Positions 34,025 to 42,579 are shown, counted from the first letter of the stretch. The stretch: DNA of 64,000 nucleotides from Pseudomonas peradeniyensis (GCF_014268935.2 NZ_JABWRJ020000004.1:620001-684000), one strand, 5' to 3'. Notes: generated by a model from the letters alone, not told the origin. Numbers and translations are program-made.

Positions 34025-34641
34025 GCCGTTTTCCTCGCAGGCTGACCGGTCTTTTGGCCGGTTCTTGGAATTGTTTCGGGCCGGGCGCTGGAGGCGATTC
34101 ACTCAATCCTGTCAGGCCTGACAAGAATCGAGGCTAGTATCTGATCGGATATTGATCAAGAAAAAATCTATGCAAATTTCCTATTTTGTATCTTGTTGAT
34201 TATTAACAATAATTTATATAAATCACCAAAATGTGACACCCCTTCACTATTTTGACGCACTTGACAGGAAGCCAAATTGGTCAAGATTTCCTATGCAAAA
34301 TCAGCTGTTTGTTTCCTGGCTGGATGGCGCAGGCCGCGCCGGTGGTTTTCCAGGTTGCACCCGTTTGAACCACGCGGGTGATGGACCGGCCAGACGGACG
34401 GCGTACCAGGGTGCCCACCCCACCCTCGTCGTCGCGCTGAAGAATGCCTTTGCAAGACAGTGAGTTACCTCCGGTTGGCGGCGGCCGCCGGGAAGGCGCG
34501 GGCTTTCCCGGCACGTTTGTTGAAAACGCAGGCCACAACCGCCTGGCCGGGCCGGAGGTGCAGTACTGCTGGTGTGTGTACTCCGGCCATCGCGTCAGCC
34601 CGATGAGCGACAACTACAAGAAAAAAGACCTGGAGAACCCC
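34025..34641. promoter_or_regulatory. 617-bp divergent intergenic region of the pyrimidine block
   Basis: Gene-free and A/T-rich between about 34130 and 34260, unlike the surrounding sequence. It carries the promoters for dihydropyrimidinase-preTA (leftward) and permease-ureidopropionase (rightward). Seen: TTGATCAA (34153-34160), TTGTT-N7-AACAA (about 34193-34209), and CCAAATTGGTCAA (34272-34284), which resembles half of a RutR site (TGGTCAA). None is certain. A 230-bp open frame at 34233 has no coding signature. Confidence 0.5.
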
Positions 34642-36132
34642 ATGCAACAGAGCAGATCGCAAGTGGTCGAGCAGCATGGCCTGTTCGAGCTCGACGCCGG
34701 CAGCGACGTCCTCGATAGCCCCCGCTACAACCACGACATCGCCCCGACCAAGGTGCACCAGCGCACCTGGAACAAGTGGCACATCACCGCGCTGTGGGTG
34801 GGCATGTCCATCTGCGTGCCCACCTACACCCTCGGCGGCGTGCTCACTGCCTACTTCGGCCTGAGCGTGGGCGAGGCGCTGCTGGCGATCCTGCTGGCCA
34901 ACCTCATCGTGCTGATTCCGCTGACCCTCAACGCCTTCCCCGGGACCAAGTACGGCATTCCCTTCCCGGTGCTGCTGCGCGCCTCGTTCGGCGTGTTCGG
35001 CTCCAACGTGCCGTGCCTGATCCGCGCCGTGGTGGCCTGCGGCTGGTTCGGTATCCAGACCATGTTCGGTGGGCTGGCCATCCACCTGTTCCTCGGCTCG
35101 CTGTTCCCCGAGTGGAAGGCACTGGGCGGCACCGGCGAGGTGATCGGCTTCATGCTGTTCTGGTCGCTGAACCTGTGGGTGGTGCTGCGCGGCGCCGAGT
35201 CGATCAAGTGGCTGGAGACGCTGTCGGCGCCGCTGCTGGTGGCGGTCGGAGTCGGCCTGCTGTTCTGGGCGCTGCCGCACATGTCGATGAGCGAGCTGCT
35301 GGCGCAGCCGCCCAAGCGCCCCGAGGGCGCCAGCGTGGTTGGCTACTTCTGCGCCGGGCTTACCGCCATGGTCGGCTTCTGGGCCACGCTGTCGCTGAAC
35401 ATCCCCGATTTCAGCCGTTACGCGAAGAGCCAGAAGGACCAGATCCTCGGGCAGATCTTCGGCCTGCCGCTGACCATGTTCCTGTTCGCTTCGCTGGGCG
35501 TGATCATGACCGCCGCCTCCGCCTCGCTGGTGGGCCAGACGGTGTCCGACCCGGTGAGCCTGATCGGCCATATCCAGAGCCCCGGCTGGGTGGCCCTGGC
35601 CATGGCGCTGATCATCATCGCCACGCTGTCGACCAACACCGCGGCCAACATCGTCTCGCCCACCAACGACTTCCAGAACATCGCCCCACGCCTGATCGGG
35701 CGCAGCCGCGCGGTCTGGCTGACTGGCTTCATCGGCCTGGCGCTGATGGGTCACGAGCTGCTCAAGAAGCTTGGCTGGATCGTCTCCGACCTGAGCCTGG
35801 AGAGCGTGTACTCCAACTGGCTGCTGGGCTACTCCAGCCTGCTTGGGCCGATCGCCGGGATCATGGTGGTGGACTACTTCCTGGTGCGCCGCCAGCACCT
35901 GGACCTGGCCGGGCTGTACCGCGACGACGTGTACCCGGCCTGGAACTGGGCCGGGTTCGTCGCCTTCGGCGTGCCGGTGGCACTGACCGTGATGGCCATC
36001 GGCAACAGCAGTTTCAGCTGGTTCTACGACTATGGCTGGTTCACCGGCTCGCTGCTTGGCGGCGGGCTCTATTACGCACTCGGCGGCCTCGCGGTGCGCG
36101 GGCCGGCGCGGCTGGCGAAACCTTTGCCGTGA
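34642..36132 (+). CDS. NCS1-family nucleobase:cation symporter (uracil/dihydropyrimidine uptake)
   Basis: 496 aa from ATG 34642 (MQQSRSQVVEQ), with GGAG upstream. The frame extends upstream, but those starts lack ribosome sites. Twelve hydrophobic segments. NCS1 family patterns: NKWHITALWVGMSICVPTY near the first helix, NAFPGTKYGIPFPVLLRASFG, NIPDFSRYAKSQ and STNTAANIVSPTNDFQN. Genetic context (preTA, dihydropyrimidinase, ureidopropionase) points to pyrimidine or hydantoin-like substrates rather than purines. Confidence 0.9.
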   Translation: MQQSRSQVVEQHGLFELDAGSDVLDSPRYNHDIAPTKVHQRTWNKWHITALWVGMSICVPTYTLGGVLTAYFGLSVGEALLAILLANLIVLIPLTLNAFPGTKYGIPFPVLLRASFGVFGSNVPCLIRAVVACGWFGIQTMFGGLAIHLFLGSLFPEWKALGGTGEVIGFMLFWSLNLWVVLRGAESIKWLETLSAPLLVAVGVGLLFWALPHMSMSELLAQPPKRPEGASVVGYFCAGLTAMVGFWATLSLNIPDFSRYAKSQKDQILGQIFGLPLTMFLFASLGVIMTAASASLVGQTVSDPVSLIGHIQSPGWVALAMALIIIATLSTNTAANIVSPTNDFQNIAPRLIGRSRAVWLTGFIGLALMGHELLKKLGWIVSDLSLESVYSNWLLGYSSLLGPIAGIMVVDYFLVRRQHLDLAGLYRDDVYPAWNWAGFVAFGVPVALTVMAIGNSSFSWFYDYGWFTGSLLGGGLYYALGGLAVRGPARLAKPLP

Positions 36133-36141
36133 TGTAGCGCA

Positions 36142-36164
36142 TCGCGGGGCAGCCCGCTCCCACG
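36142..36164. repeat. Single REP, class 1
   Basis: TCGCGGGGCAGCCCGCTCCC with one base missing from the usual core, without a partner arm. It lies in the 65-bp gap between the permease and ureidopropionase genes. Confidence 0.75.
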
Positions 36165-36197
36165 TGATGCTCATAACAACAGTCTGAGGAGACACCC

Positions 36198-37484
36198 ATG
36201 ACCACCCTCGCCAAGGAAGTCCTGCAATCGAGCAAGCACCACATCGACAGCGCCCGCCTGTGGCAGTCCCTGATGGACCTCGCCCGCCTCGGCGCCACGG
36301 CCAAGGGCGGCGTCTGCCGCCTGGCGCTGACCGACCTCGACCGCCAGGCCCGCGACCTGTTCGTGCAGTGGTGCGAAGCGGCCGGCTGCACGGTGAGCAT
36401 CGATGCGGTCGGCAACATCTTCGCCCGCCGCCCCGGGCGCAACGCCAAGCTGCCGCCGGTGATGACCGGCAGCCATATCGACACCCAGCCCACCGGCGGC
36501 AAGTTCGACGGTTGCTTCGGCGTGATGGCCGGACTGGAGGTGATCCGCACCCTCAACGACCTGGGCGTGGAGACCGAGGCGCCGTTGGAGGTGGTGGTGT
36601 GGACCAACGAGGAAGGCTCGCGCTTCGCCCCCTGCATGATGGGCTCGGGGGTGTTCGCCAGCAAGTTCACCCTCGAGGAGACCCTGGCCAAGCGTGACGC
36701 CCAGGGCGTGAGCGTCGGCGAGGCGCTGAACGCCATCGGCTACGCCGGCAGCCGCGTCGTGACCGGCCACCCGGTGGGCGCCTACTTCGAGGCGCACATC
36801 GAGCAGGGCCCGATCCTCGAGGACCAGCGCAAGACCATCGGCGTGGTGCTCGGTGCCCTCGGCCAGAAGTGGTTCGACCTGACCCTGCGCGGTGTCGAGG
36901 CCCACGCCGGCCCCACCCCCATGCACCTGCGCAAGGACGCCCTGGTCGGCGCCGCCGCCGTGGTCGAGGCGGTCAACCGCACCGCCCTCGCCCACCAGCC
37001 CCACGCCTGCGGCACGGTCGGCTGCCTGCAGGCCTATCCCGGCTCACGCAACGTGATCCCCGGCGAAGTGCGCATGACCCTGGATTTCCGTCACCTCGAA
37101 GGCCAGCAACTGGACGCGATGATCGCCGAGGTGCGCCAGGTGATCGAGGCCACCACCGCCAAGCACGGATTGAGCTACGAACTGGTGCCCACTGCCGACT
37201 TCCCGGCCCTGTACTTCGACAAGGGCTGCGTCGAGGCGGTGCGCGACTCGGCGCGCAACCTGGGCCTGGCGCACATGGACATCGTCAGCGGCGCTGGGCA
37301 CGACGCGATCTTCCTCGCCGAGCTGGGCCCAGCCGGGATGATCTTCGTGCCCTGCGAGGGCGGGATCAGCCACAACGAAATCGAGAACGCCGCCCCCGAG
37401 GACCTCGCGGCCGGCTGCGCGGTGCTGCTGCGGGCGATGCTGGCGGCGTCGGAGGCGATTGCCAGCGGGCGGTTGGCGGCCTAG
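36198..37484 (+). CDS. pydC: Beta-ureidopropionase / N-carbamoyl-amino-acid hydrolase (M20 family)
   Basis: 428 aa zinc amidohydrolase of the HyuC/AllC branch. It releases CO2 and ammonia from N-carbamoyl-beta-alanine, giving beta-alanine. Metal site motifs: MTGSHIDTQPTGGKFDG (His, Asp), WTNEEGSRFAPCMMGSG (Glu-Glu), EAHIEQGPILE (His) and the C-terminal GISHNEIEN (His). The dimerisation-domain stretch VEAHAGPTPM is intact. Third step after PreTA and dihydropyrimidinase. Allantoate hydrolase activity is the main alternative, disfavoured by context. Confidence 0.9.
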   Translation: MTTLAKEVLQSSKHHIDSARLWQSLMDLARLGATAKGGVCRLALTDLDRQARDLFVQWCEAAGCTVSIDAVGNIFARRPGRNAKLPPVMTGSHIDTQPTGGKFDGCFGVMAGLEVIRTLNDLGVETEAPLEVVVWTNEEGSRFAPCMMGSGVFASKFTLEETLAKRDAQGVSVGEALNAIGYAGSRVVTGHPVGAYFEAHIEQGPILEDQRKTIGVVLGALGQKWFDLTLRGVEAHAGPTPMHLRKDALVGAAAVVEAVNRTALAHQPHACGTVGCLQAYPGSRNVIPGEVRMTLDFRHLEGQQLDAMIAEVRQVIEATTAKHGLSYELVPTADFPALYFDKGCVEAVRDSARNLGLAHMDIVSGAGHDAIFLAELGPAGMIFVPCEGGISHNEIENAAPEDLAAGCAVLLRAMLAASEAIASGRLAA

Positions 37485-37589
37485 CAGCTTGTATGAGCCC
37501 TGGCTGGGCACGGTGCCAGCCCCTTGGCGCAAAATTCCCGCGCGCGGCGGTATACTCGCCCACCTTCGAACCGCGCCCGGGAATCCGCC

Positions 37590-38084
37590 ATGCAGCAAGT
37601 CCTGCTCATCGTCGATGTGCAATCCACCTTCAGCCCCTCCGAGAAACTGGTGGATGGCATCCGCGTGTTGTCGGCGCACATCCCCACCATCGCCTCGATC
37701 GAGCTGCACGACGAGCAGGTGACCCCGTTCCAGCGCCAGCTCGGCTGGCACCCGGCTGCTGAGGACGTGGCCCTGGTCGAGGCGGACAAGGTGTTCGTCA
37801 AGCATGGCTATGGCCAGACCGCCGAGACACTGGACTACATCAAGCGCCTGGGCGTCGAGCGCGTGCTTGTGTGCGGGCTGCAGACCGAGACCTGCGTACT
37901 GGCCGCCGGCTTCGCCCTGTTCGATGCGGGCCTGACGCCGACGCTGGTTACCGACCTGACCATGGGCTCCTCGCTGGACCGTTCCGGGCAGCTGGGCATC
38001 GACCTGTGGAAACACCATTTCGGCCACGTCACCACCGCCGCCGAGGTACTGGCCGGGCTGCGCGACCCACGAGGCAACCCATGA
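37590..38084 (+). CDS. Isochorismatase-family cysteine hydrolase
   Basis: 164 aa from ATG 37590. The catalytic triad of the family is visible: Asp in LLIVDVQSTF, Lys in KVFVKHGYG and Cys in LQTETCVLAAGF. Members hydrolyse amides, N-carbamoyl compounds or isochorismate. Too short and without the carrier domain for siderophore isochorismatase. Its TGA overlaps the ATG of the response regulator, so it is coupled to a two-component system. It follows the pyrimidine block, but a direct role there is unproven. Confidence 0.85.
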   Translation: MQQVLLIVDVQSTFSPSEKLVDGIRVLSAHIPTIASIELHDEQVTPFQRQLGWHPAAEDVALVEADKVFVKHGYGQTAETLDYIKRLGVERVLVCGLQTETCVLAAGFALFDAGLTPTLVTDLTMGSSLDRSGQLGIDLWKHHFGHVTTAAEVLAGLRDPRGNP

Positions 38085-38770
38085 CCGCCAAGCGCGTATT
38101 GATCGTCGAGGACGACGCCGATGGTGCAAGCATCCTCGAGGCCTACCTGAAGCGCGACGGCTTCGAGGTGGACATCGCCGAAGACGGTGCCCGTGGGCTG
38201 GCCCTGTTCCGCCAGCGCATGCCGGCGATCGTGCTGCTGGACATGATGCTGCCGAAAATGTCCGGGCCGGAGCTGCTGACCGAGATCCGCCGCGGCGCCG
38301 ACACCCCGGTGATCATGGTCACCGCCATCGGCGACGAGCCGGACAAGATCGGCGCCCTGCGCTACGGCGCCGACGACTACGTGGTCAAACCCTGCAACCC
38401 CAAGGAAGTGGTGGCCCGGGTACACGCGGTGCTGCGCCGCTACGGCGCGCCGGCCGACAGTCGCCAGCGCCTGGAGTGCCAGGGTGTCTGGGTCGATGCA
38501 GAGCGCTTCGTGGCTGGAGTGCGGGCCGGCGATGGCGAAGAGCAGGTGCTCGACCTGACCCGTTCGGAACTGCTGCTGCTCGCCGCGCTGCTGCGCACCC
38601 CGACCAAGGCCTTCAGCCGCGAGGAACTGCTGGAGCTGTGCATGCCCGAGAGCGATGCACTGATGCGCATCATCGACACCCACGTGCTCAACCTGCGGCG
38701 CAAGCTAGCGGCCCTGGGCGTGACTGGCGTGCTGGTGACCGTCCGCTCCGTAGGCTACCGATTCCGCTGA
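38081..38770 (+). CDS. OmpR-family response regulator
   Basis: 229 aa from ATG 38081. Receiver domain at residues 1-115 with acidic pair VEDDAD, phospho-accepting Asp in VLLDMMLPKMSG and Lys in YVVKPCNP. The winged-helix DNA-binding domain from ~130 ends in TVRSVGYRFR. It overlaps the isochorismatase-family gene by 4 bp and precedes its cognate kinase by 5 bp. Target genes are unknown. Confidence 0.92.
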   Translation: MTAKRVLIVEDDADGASILEAYLKRDGFEVDIAEDGARGLALFRQRMPAIVLLDMMLPKMSGPELLTEIRRGADTPVIMVTAIGDEPDKIGALRYGADDYVVKPCNPKEVVARVHAVLRRYGAPADSRQRLECQGVWVDAERFVAGVRAGDGEEQVLDLTRSELLLLAALLRTPTKAFSREELLELCMPESDALMRIIDTHVLNLRRKLAALGVTGVLVTVRSVGYRFR

Positions 38771-38775
38771 CCGCC

Positions 38776-39948
38776 ATGCGCAAACGTCCGCTGTGGCTGT
38801 GGGTCGGCCTGAGAATGACCCTGCTCGCCGTCGGCGCGGTGATCACCATCACCGTGTGCATGTACCTGTACTTCTGGATCAGCGACTTCCTGGTGCTGCA
38901 GTCGATGCGGCCCGAGGACCGCGCCGCGATGCTGGCCGGTCTGGCCGATGTGCCGCGCAACGAGTCCAGGCTGTGGCAGTTGCTGCAGACCTACTACGAC
39001 ATCCACGACTTCCTTCCGGGTCCCGGCAACAGCATCGACTGGCTGGTGCTGTACGGTTTCGTCATCGTGGTCATCCCGTTCACCCTGATGGTCGGCCTGT
39101 ACCTGTCCAGGCCGCTGTCCCGGCAGTTCCGCCAGATCGCCGTTGGGGCACGGCGGGTGGCCGAGGGCGACCTCAGCGTGCGGGTCAGCCAGCACCCGCG
39201 CCAGCCCAAGGAAATGCAGCGCCTGTGCACCGACTTCAACAAGCTGGTCGAACGCCTGGCGCTGTACGAAAGCGAAGTGGCCGAGTCGAGCTCCAACCTG
39301 GCCCATGAACTGCGCACCCCGCTCAATGCCGCCCTGGGCCGGGTACAGGGCATGCTCGATGAGGTGTTCCCGCTGTGCCCCGAGCAATTGCGCCTGGTGC
39401 AGAACCAGCTGTACAACCTCAATACCCTGGTGGGCGACCTGCACCTGCTGTCCCTGGCCCATGCAGGGCAATTGTCCCTGCACATCAGCCGGTTCTCCCC
39501 GGCCAGGCTGGTCGAGGAGCGCCTGGCCTGGTTCGCGCCGCAGTTCGAGGCCGCCGGGATGCAGTTGCACACGGCGCTGGCCGATGACGTGGTGATCGAG
39601 GCCGACCCGGCGCGGGTCGGCCAGCTGATCAACATCCTGATCGAGAATGCCCTCAAGTACGCCTCCGACGGCCGCGAGCTCAGCGTCGCCGTGCGCCAGG
39701 CCAAAGGCTGCGTGCAGCTGGAATTCCTTGATCGTGGGCAAGCGGTCGAGCAGAAGGACCTGGGCAACATGTTCGTGCGCTTCTGGCGCGCGGAGCAGTC
39801 GCGGGCGCGGGTCAGCGGTGGTGGTGGTCTGGGCCTGTCGATCGCCCAGGCCATCTGCGAGGCCCATGGTGGCCGCATCTCGGCGCAGCGCAGGAGCGAA
39901 GGCGGGCTGGCACTGCAGGTAACATTGCCTCTGGTCACGACAGCCTGA
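38776..39948 (+). CDS. Sensor histidine kinase
   Basis: 390 aa from ATG 38776. Two membrane segments (about 12-35 and 93-113) flank a short ~55-residue periplasmic loop. HAMP region follows (SRPLSRQFRQIAVGARRVAEG). Dimerisation and phosphoacceptor His in SSNLAHELRTPLNAAL. ATPase N-box NILIENALKYA and G-box GGGGLGLSIAQAI. The signal is unknown. It pairs with the response regulator at 38081. Confidence 0.92.
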   Translation: MRKRPLWLWVGLRMTLLAVGAVITITVCMYLYFWISDFLVLQSMRPEDRAAMLAGLADVPRNESRLWQLLQTYYDIHDFLPGPGNSIDWLVLYGFVIVVIPFTLMVGLYLSRPLSRQFRQIAVGARRVAEGDLSVRVSQHPRQPKEMQRLCTDFNKLVERLALYESEVAESSSNLAHELRTPLNAALGRVQGMLDEVFPLCPEQLRLVQNQLYNLNTLVGDLHLLSLAHAGQLSLHISRFSPARLVEERLAWFAPQFEAAGMQLHTALADDVVIEADPARVGQLINILIENALKYASDGRELSVAVRQAKGCVQLEFLDRGQAVEQKDLGNMFVRFWRAEQSRARVSGGGGLGLSIAQAICEAHGGRISAQRRSEGGLALQVTLPLVTTA

Positions 39949-39966
39949 AGGCTTAACACGTTGCCC

Positions 39967-39990
39967 TGTAGGAGCGGCCTTGTGCCGCGA
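39967..39990. repeat. Single REP, class 2
   Basis: TGTAGGAGCGGCCTTGTGCC followed by GCGA, a single copy in the 75-bp gap between the convergent kinase and anti-sigma genes. AAGGGCTGCGCAGC follows it. Confidence 0.75.
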
Positions 39991-40023
39991 AAGGGCTGCG
40001 CAGCACCGCAACCCCGCACCCGA

Positions 40024-40665
40024 TCACCAACGCAGCAGTCGTGGCCCTGCCAACGCCCCGATTACGGTCGGCAACAAGATCCCCAGCAGGTACCACAGCC
40101 CCCAGAACGGCACCGCCATTTCCGGGCAGTGCAGGCAGTACACGAGGGTCGCGGTGGATCCAGCGAGCAACCCACCGGCTGCGCCGGCCTGGCGCAGCCG
40201 GGTCGGCGCCAGGCCGCGCAGGGCCCAGAACACGGCGGCGAACACGGGTGCCGAGAGCAGGGCGATGTTCAACGCGCAGGTGCGCCAGGTGCGGCCGAAG
40301 ATCAGGTCGGCGCGGGCTTCCACTGGCGCGCCGGCCAGGCTGACGGCGGCCCCCAGCCATACCAGCAGCAGCGGCAGGCCGAGCAACCCCCACAGCGCGC
40401 CACCGCGCACACCCGGCCTGGCCAGGCGCTGGGTCAGCCACAGGGCCAGCAGGCCCAGGCTGGTGGGCAAGGCCAGCTTGGCCCAGAACAGCGGCGTGCG
40501 CGCCACCTCGGCCAGATCGCTGCGCACGCCGTAGATGGCCACGGTCATCAGCAACGCGCCCAACATGCCGGCCAGCAGCGCCAGCAGCAGGCGACGCGCC
40601 AGCGCATGACGATCCACCGGCTCTGCGGCGGTCGCCAGAAGGCTGATCAGCTCATCGGTCTTCAT
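40024..40665 (-). CDS. nrsF: NrsF/DUF1109 membrane anti-sigma factor
   Basis: 213 aa with six hydrophobic segments and a short cytoplasmic N-terminus (MKTDELISLLATAAEPV), the standard layout of DUF1109 proteins. In Caulobacter the member NrsF holds the ECF factor SigF inactive until metal stress. Two Cys sit close together near residue 178 in VYCLHCPEM, a possible sensing site. It overlaps the sigma gene by 14 bp, so the two are coupled. Confidence 0.88.
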   Translation of the reverse strand: MKTDELISLLATAAEPVDRHALARRLLLALLAGMLGALLMTVAIYGVRSDLAEVARTPLFWAKLALPTSLGLLALWLTQRLARPGVRGGALWGLLGLPLLLVWLGAAVSLAGAPVEARADLIFGRTWRTCALNIALLSAPVFAAVFWALRGLAPTRLRQAGAAGGLLAGSTATLVYCLHCPEMAVPFWGLWYLLGILLPTVIGALAGPRLLRW

Positions 40666-41239
40666 GGTCGTCTTTACCTCGAATCAACCTTCCCAGGGCC
40701 TTGAGCCCCCGGTGTATGCCCACCTTCACCGCCGAACTGGACAGCCCGGTGATACGTGCGGTTTCCTCCACCGACAGCCCCTCCAGCTTGACGTGGACGA
40801 TGGGCAGGCGCTGGCGGTCGGGCAACTGCCCGAGCAGCTTGTTCAGGTCCCGGCTGGCCTGGGCCGGCTCTTCATCAGCACAGGCGAACAGCTCGCTGTC
40901 ATCCTCCAGCGGCTCATGGCGCGCCTCACGCCGGGCCTGGCCGCGCCAGTGGTCGGCCAGCTTGTAGCGGGCAATCGCCTGCACCCAGGCGGTCAACGGT
41001 TGCTGCGCCTGGTAGGTGTGACGGGCATTGTGCACCGCCAGCAGCACCTCCTGCAGCAAGTCCTCGACTTCGGCCGGCCGCTGCGCCAGGCGCCGACGCA
41101 AAAAACCACGCAGGTGCACCGCCAGCGCCGCGAGGAATTCGCGATAGGCCCCGGCGTCACCGGCCAGCCCAAGCAATAGCAGGGCCTGCAGCTGCGACTC
41201 GCGTGCGCTGAGCACATCCTGTGGGTTAGTTCGTTGCAT
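40652..41239 (-). CDS. sigF: ECF sigma factor, SigF-like
   Basis: 195 aa as drawn from ATG 41239. Sigma region 2 at about 30-100 (VEDLLQEVLLAVHNARHTYQ, PLTAWVQAIARYKLADHWR) and region 4 at 130-185 (LPDRQRLPIVHVKLEGLSVE, GLSSSAVKVGIHRGLKAL). It would direct the bufferin operon. A TGTAACC-N16-CGAAC promoter on the same strand has its -10 element at 41229-41233, inside this frame, so transcripts from it cannot use the ATG. GTG 41215 (residue 9, behind CCACAGGAT) is the nearest alternative. Confidence 0.9.
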   Translation of the reverse strand: MQRTNPQDVLSARESQLQALLLLGLAGDAGAYREFLAALAVHLRGFLRRRLAQRPAEVEDLLQEVLLAVHNARHTYQAQQPLTAWVQAIARYKLADHWRGQARREARHEPLEDDSELFACADEEPAQASRDLNKLLGQLPDRQRLPIVHVKLEGLSVEETARITGLSSSAVKVGIHRGLKALGRLIRGKDDHEDR

Positions 41240-41256
41240 CGGCCGCCGGGGTTACA
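41229..41256 (-). promoter_or_regulatory. SigF-type promoter for the sigma/anti-sigma operon
   Basis: On the minus strand TGTAACC (41256-41250), 16-bp spacer, CGAAC (41233-41229). Identical in both elements and spacing to the one upstream of bufA. It matches the Caulobacter SigF motif as I recall it. It implies autoregulation and overlaps the annotated start of the sigma gene. Confidence 0.75.
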
Positions 41257-41371
41257 CCGTCTGTGGGTTTCTTTTTTATCCAACCATCGCCGCAACGCCC
41301 TGCGCAAGCACCGACGCTACCTCCTTACCTTAGGAGGCCGGCACAGGTGGCGAAAAATATTTTGCAGGCGC

Positions 41372-41399
41372 TGTAACCGCCTCGCCCATCGCCGCGAAC
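41372..41399 (+). promoter_or_regulatory. SigF-type promoter for the bufferin operon
   Basis: TGTAACC (41372-41378), 16-bp spacer, CGAAC (41395-41399), 54 bp upstream of the bufA start codon. Same 7+5 bases and spacing as the minus-strand copy at 41229-41256. The match in opposite orientation on both sides of one intergenic region is strong support. Confidence 0.8.
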
Positions 41400-41453
41400 T
41401 ACTCCATGAGCCGCCGGTACCTCGCCACGGCCCCACCTTCTGGAGACGACACC

Positions 41454-41729
41454 ATGAAAACCCTCGCCCTCGCCACCGCCGCCCTCGCCCTCGCCTCGCT
41501 GGCAGGCGCAGCCCTGGCCGACGACACCACCAAGGCGGCCACCATGGAGAAATGCTACGGCGTGGCCATGGCCGGCAAGAACGACTGCAAGGCCGGCGCC
41601 GGTACCACCTGCGCCGGCAGCGCGAAAAAGGACTACGACGGCATGCAGTGGAAAAACGTGCCTGCGGGTACCTGCACCTCGATCAAGACCCCCAACGGCA
41701 TGGGTTCGCTGACCCCGATCAAATCCTGA
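41454..41729 (+). CDS. bufA: Bufferin precursor BufA (DUF2282), secreted RiPP
   Basis: 91 aa from ATG 41454 with GGAG upstream. A Sec-type signal of 22 residues ends ALA. The mature part holds four Cys (34, 45, 53, 74) in the order MEKCYG, NDCKAG, TTCAGS, AGTCTS, the standard DUF2282 pattern. Bufferins are metal-binding peptides whose Cys residues are modified by the BufB/BufC pair and that help tolerate excess copper. First gene of the operon, behind a SigF-type promoter. Confidence 0.92.
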   Translation: MKTLALATAALALASLAGAALADDTTKAATMEKCYGVAMAGKNDCKAGAGTTCAGSAKKDYDGMQWKNVPAGTCTSIKTPNGMGSLTPIKS

Positions 41730-41745
41730 GCACAGGCCATCGACC

Positions 41746-42579
41746 ATGAACGGAAAGACGCCGATGGGCGCAGGGCTCGGCCTGAAGGCCGAGCACTATG
41801 ACCAGGCCTGGGCCTGCCACGCCGAAGGGTTGTGGTTCGAAGTCCATCCGGAAAACTACATGGTCGGCGGCCCTCGCCTGGCCTGGCTGGCGCGGATGGC
41901 CGAGCGCCATCCGCTGTCGCTGCACGGCGTGGCACTGTCACTGGCGGCGGATGCCGAACCTGACGCCACGCACCTGCGACGCCTGCGTACCCTGATCGAC
42001 CAGGTACACCCGGCCCTGGTGTCGGAACACCTGGCCTGGTCGACCTGGCGCGGCCAGTATCATCCGGACCTGCTGCCCGTCCCCCGCAGCGACGAGGCCC
42101 TGGCCCGCATTGCCGACAACATCCAGCGCACCCAGGACGCTTTGGGGTGCCGCATCTCCATCGAGAACCCCAGCCACTACCTGCACCTGCAGGGCCATGA
42201 CCTGGATGAGATCGACTTCCTCGCCGAGCTGGTGCGACGCACCGGCTGCGGCCTGTTGCTGGACGTCAACAATGTGTACGTCAGTGCCCACAATCTCGGC
42301 TTCGATGCCGCCGACTACCTCGCCCGCTTCCCTGTCCAGGCCATCACCGAGATCCACCTGGCCGGACACAGTCATGACGCCCAGGGCACACTGCTGGTCG
42401 ATTCCCACGATGCCGCCATCGCCGCGCCGGTGTGGTCGCTGTACCAGCAGTTGATCGCCCGCATCGGTCCGCGTCCGACCTTGATAGAACGCGACGGCAA
42501 CATCCCCGCGTTCGACGAACTGCTCGCCGAACGCGCCCTCGCCCAGGCCACCCTCGACCTGGCAGGAGCCTTGCCATGA
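41746..42579 (+). CDS. bufB: BufB, DUF692 multinuclear iron-dependent oxidative enzyme (MbnB-like)
   Basis: 277 aa TIM-barrel enzyme of the MNIO/DUF692 family, which oxidises Cys residues of precursor peptides to thiooxazole-type heterocycles. Family motifs: GLGLKAEHY, WFEVHPENY, LSLHGVALSLA, LVSEHLAWS, SIENPSHYL, LLLDVNNVYVSA, EIHLAGHSH and LIERDGNIP, which supply the His, Glu and Asp iron ligands. It follows bufA by 16 bp and overlaps bufC by 4. Confidence 0.94.
   Translation: MNGKTPMGAGLGLKAEHYDQAWACHAEGLWFEVHPENYMVGGPRLAWLARMAERHPLSLHGVALSLAADAEPDATHLRRLRTLIDQVHPALVSEHLAWSTWRGQYHPDLLPVPRSDEALARIADNIQRTQDALGCRISIENPSHYLHLQGHDLDEIDFLAELVRRTGCGLLLDVNNVYVSAHNLGFDAADYLARFPVQAITEIHLAGHSHDAQGTLLVDSHDAAIAAPVWSLYQQLIARIGPRPTLIERDGNIPAFDELLAERALAQATLDLAGALP

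Noticed and set aside
34233..34463. 76-aa open frame in the pyrimidine control region
   Set aside because: No ribosome site, mixed low-GC composition and no recognised domain; it overlaps the probable promoter.
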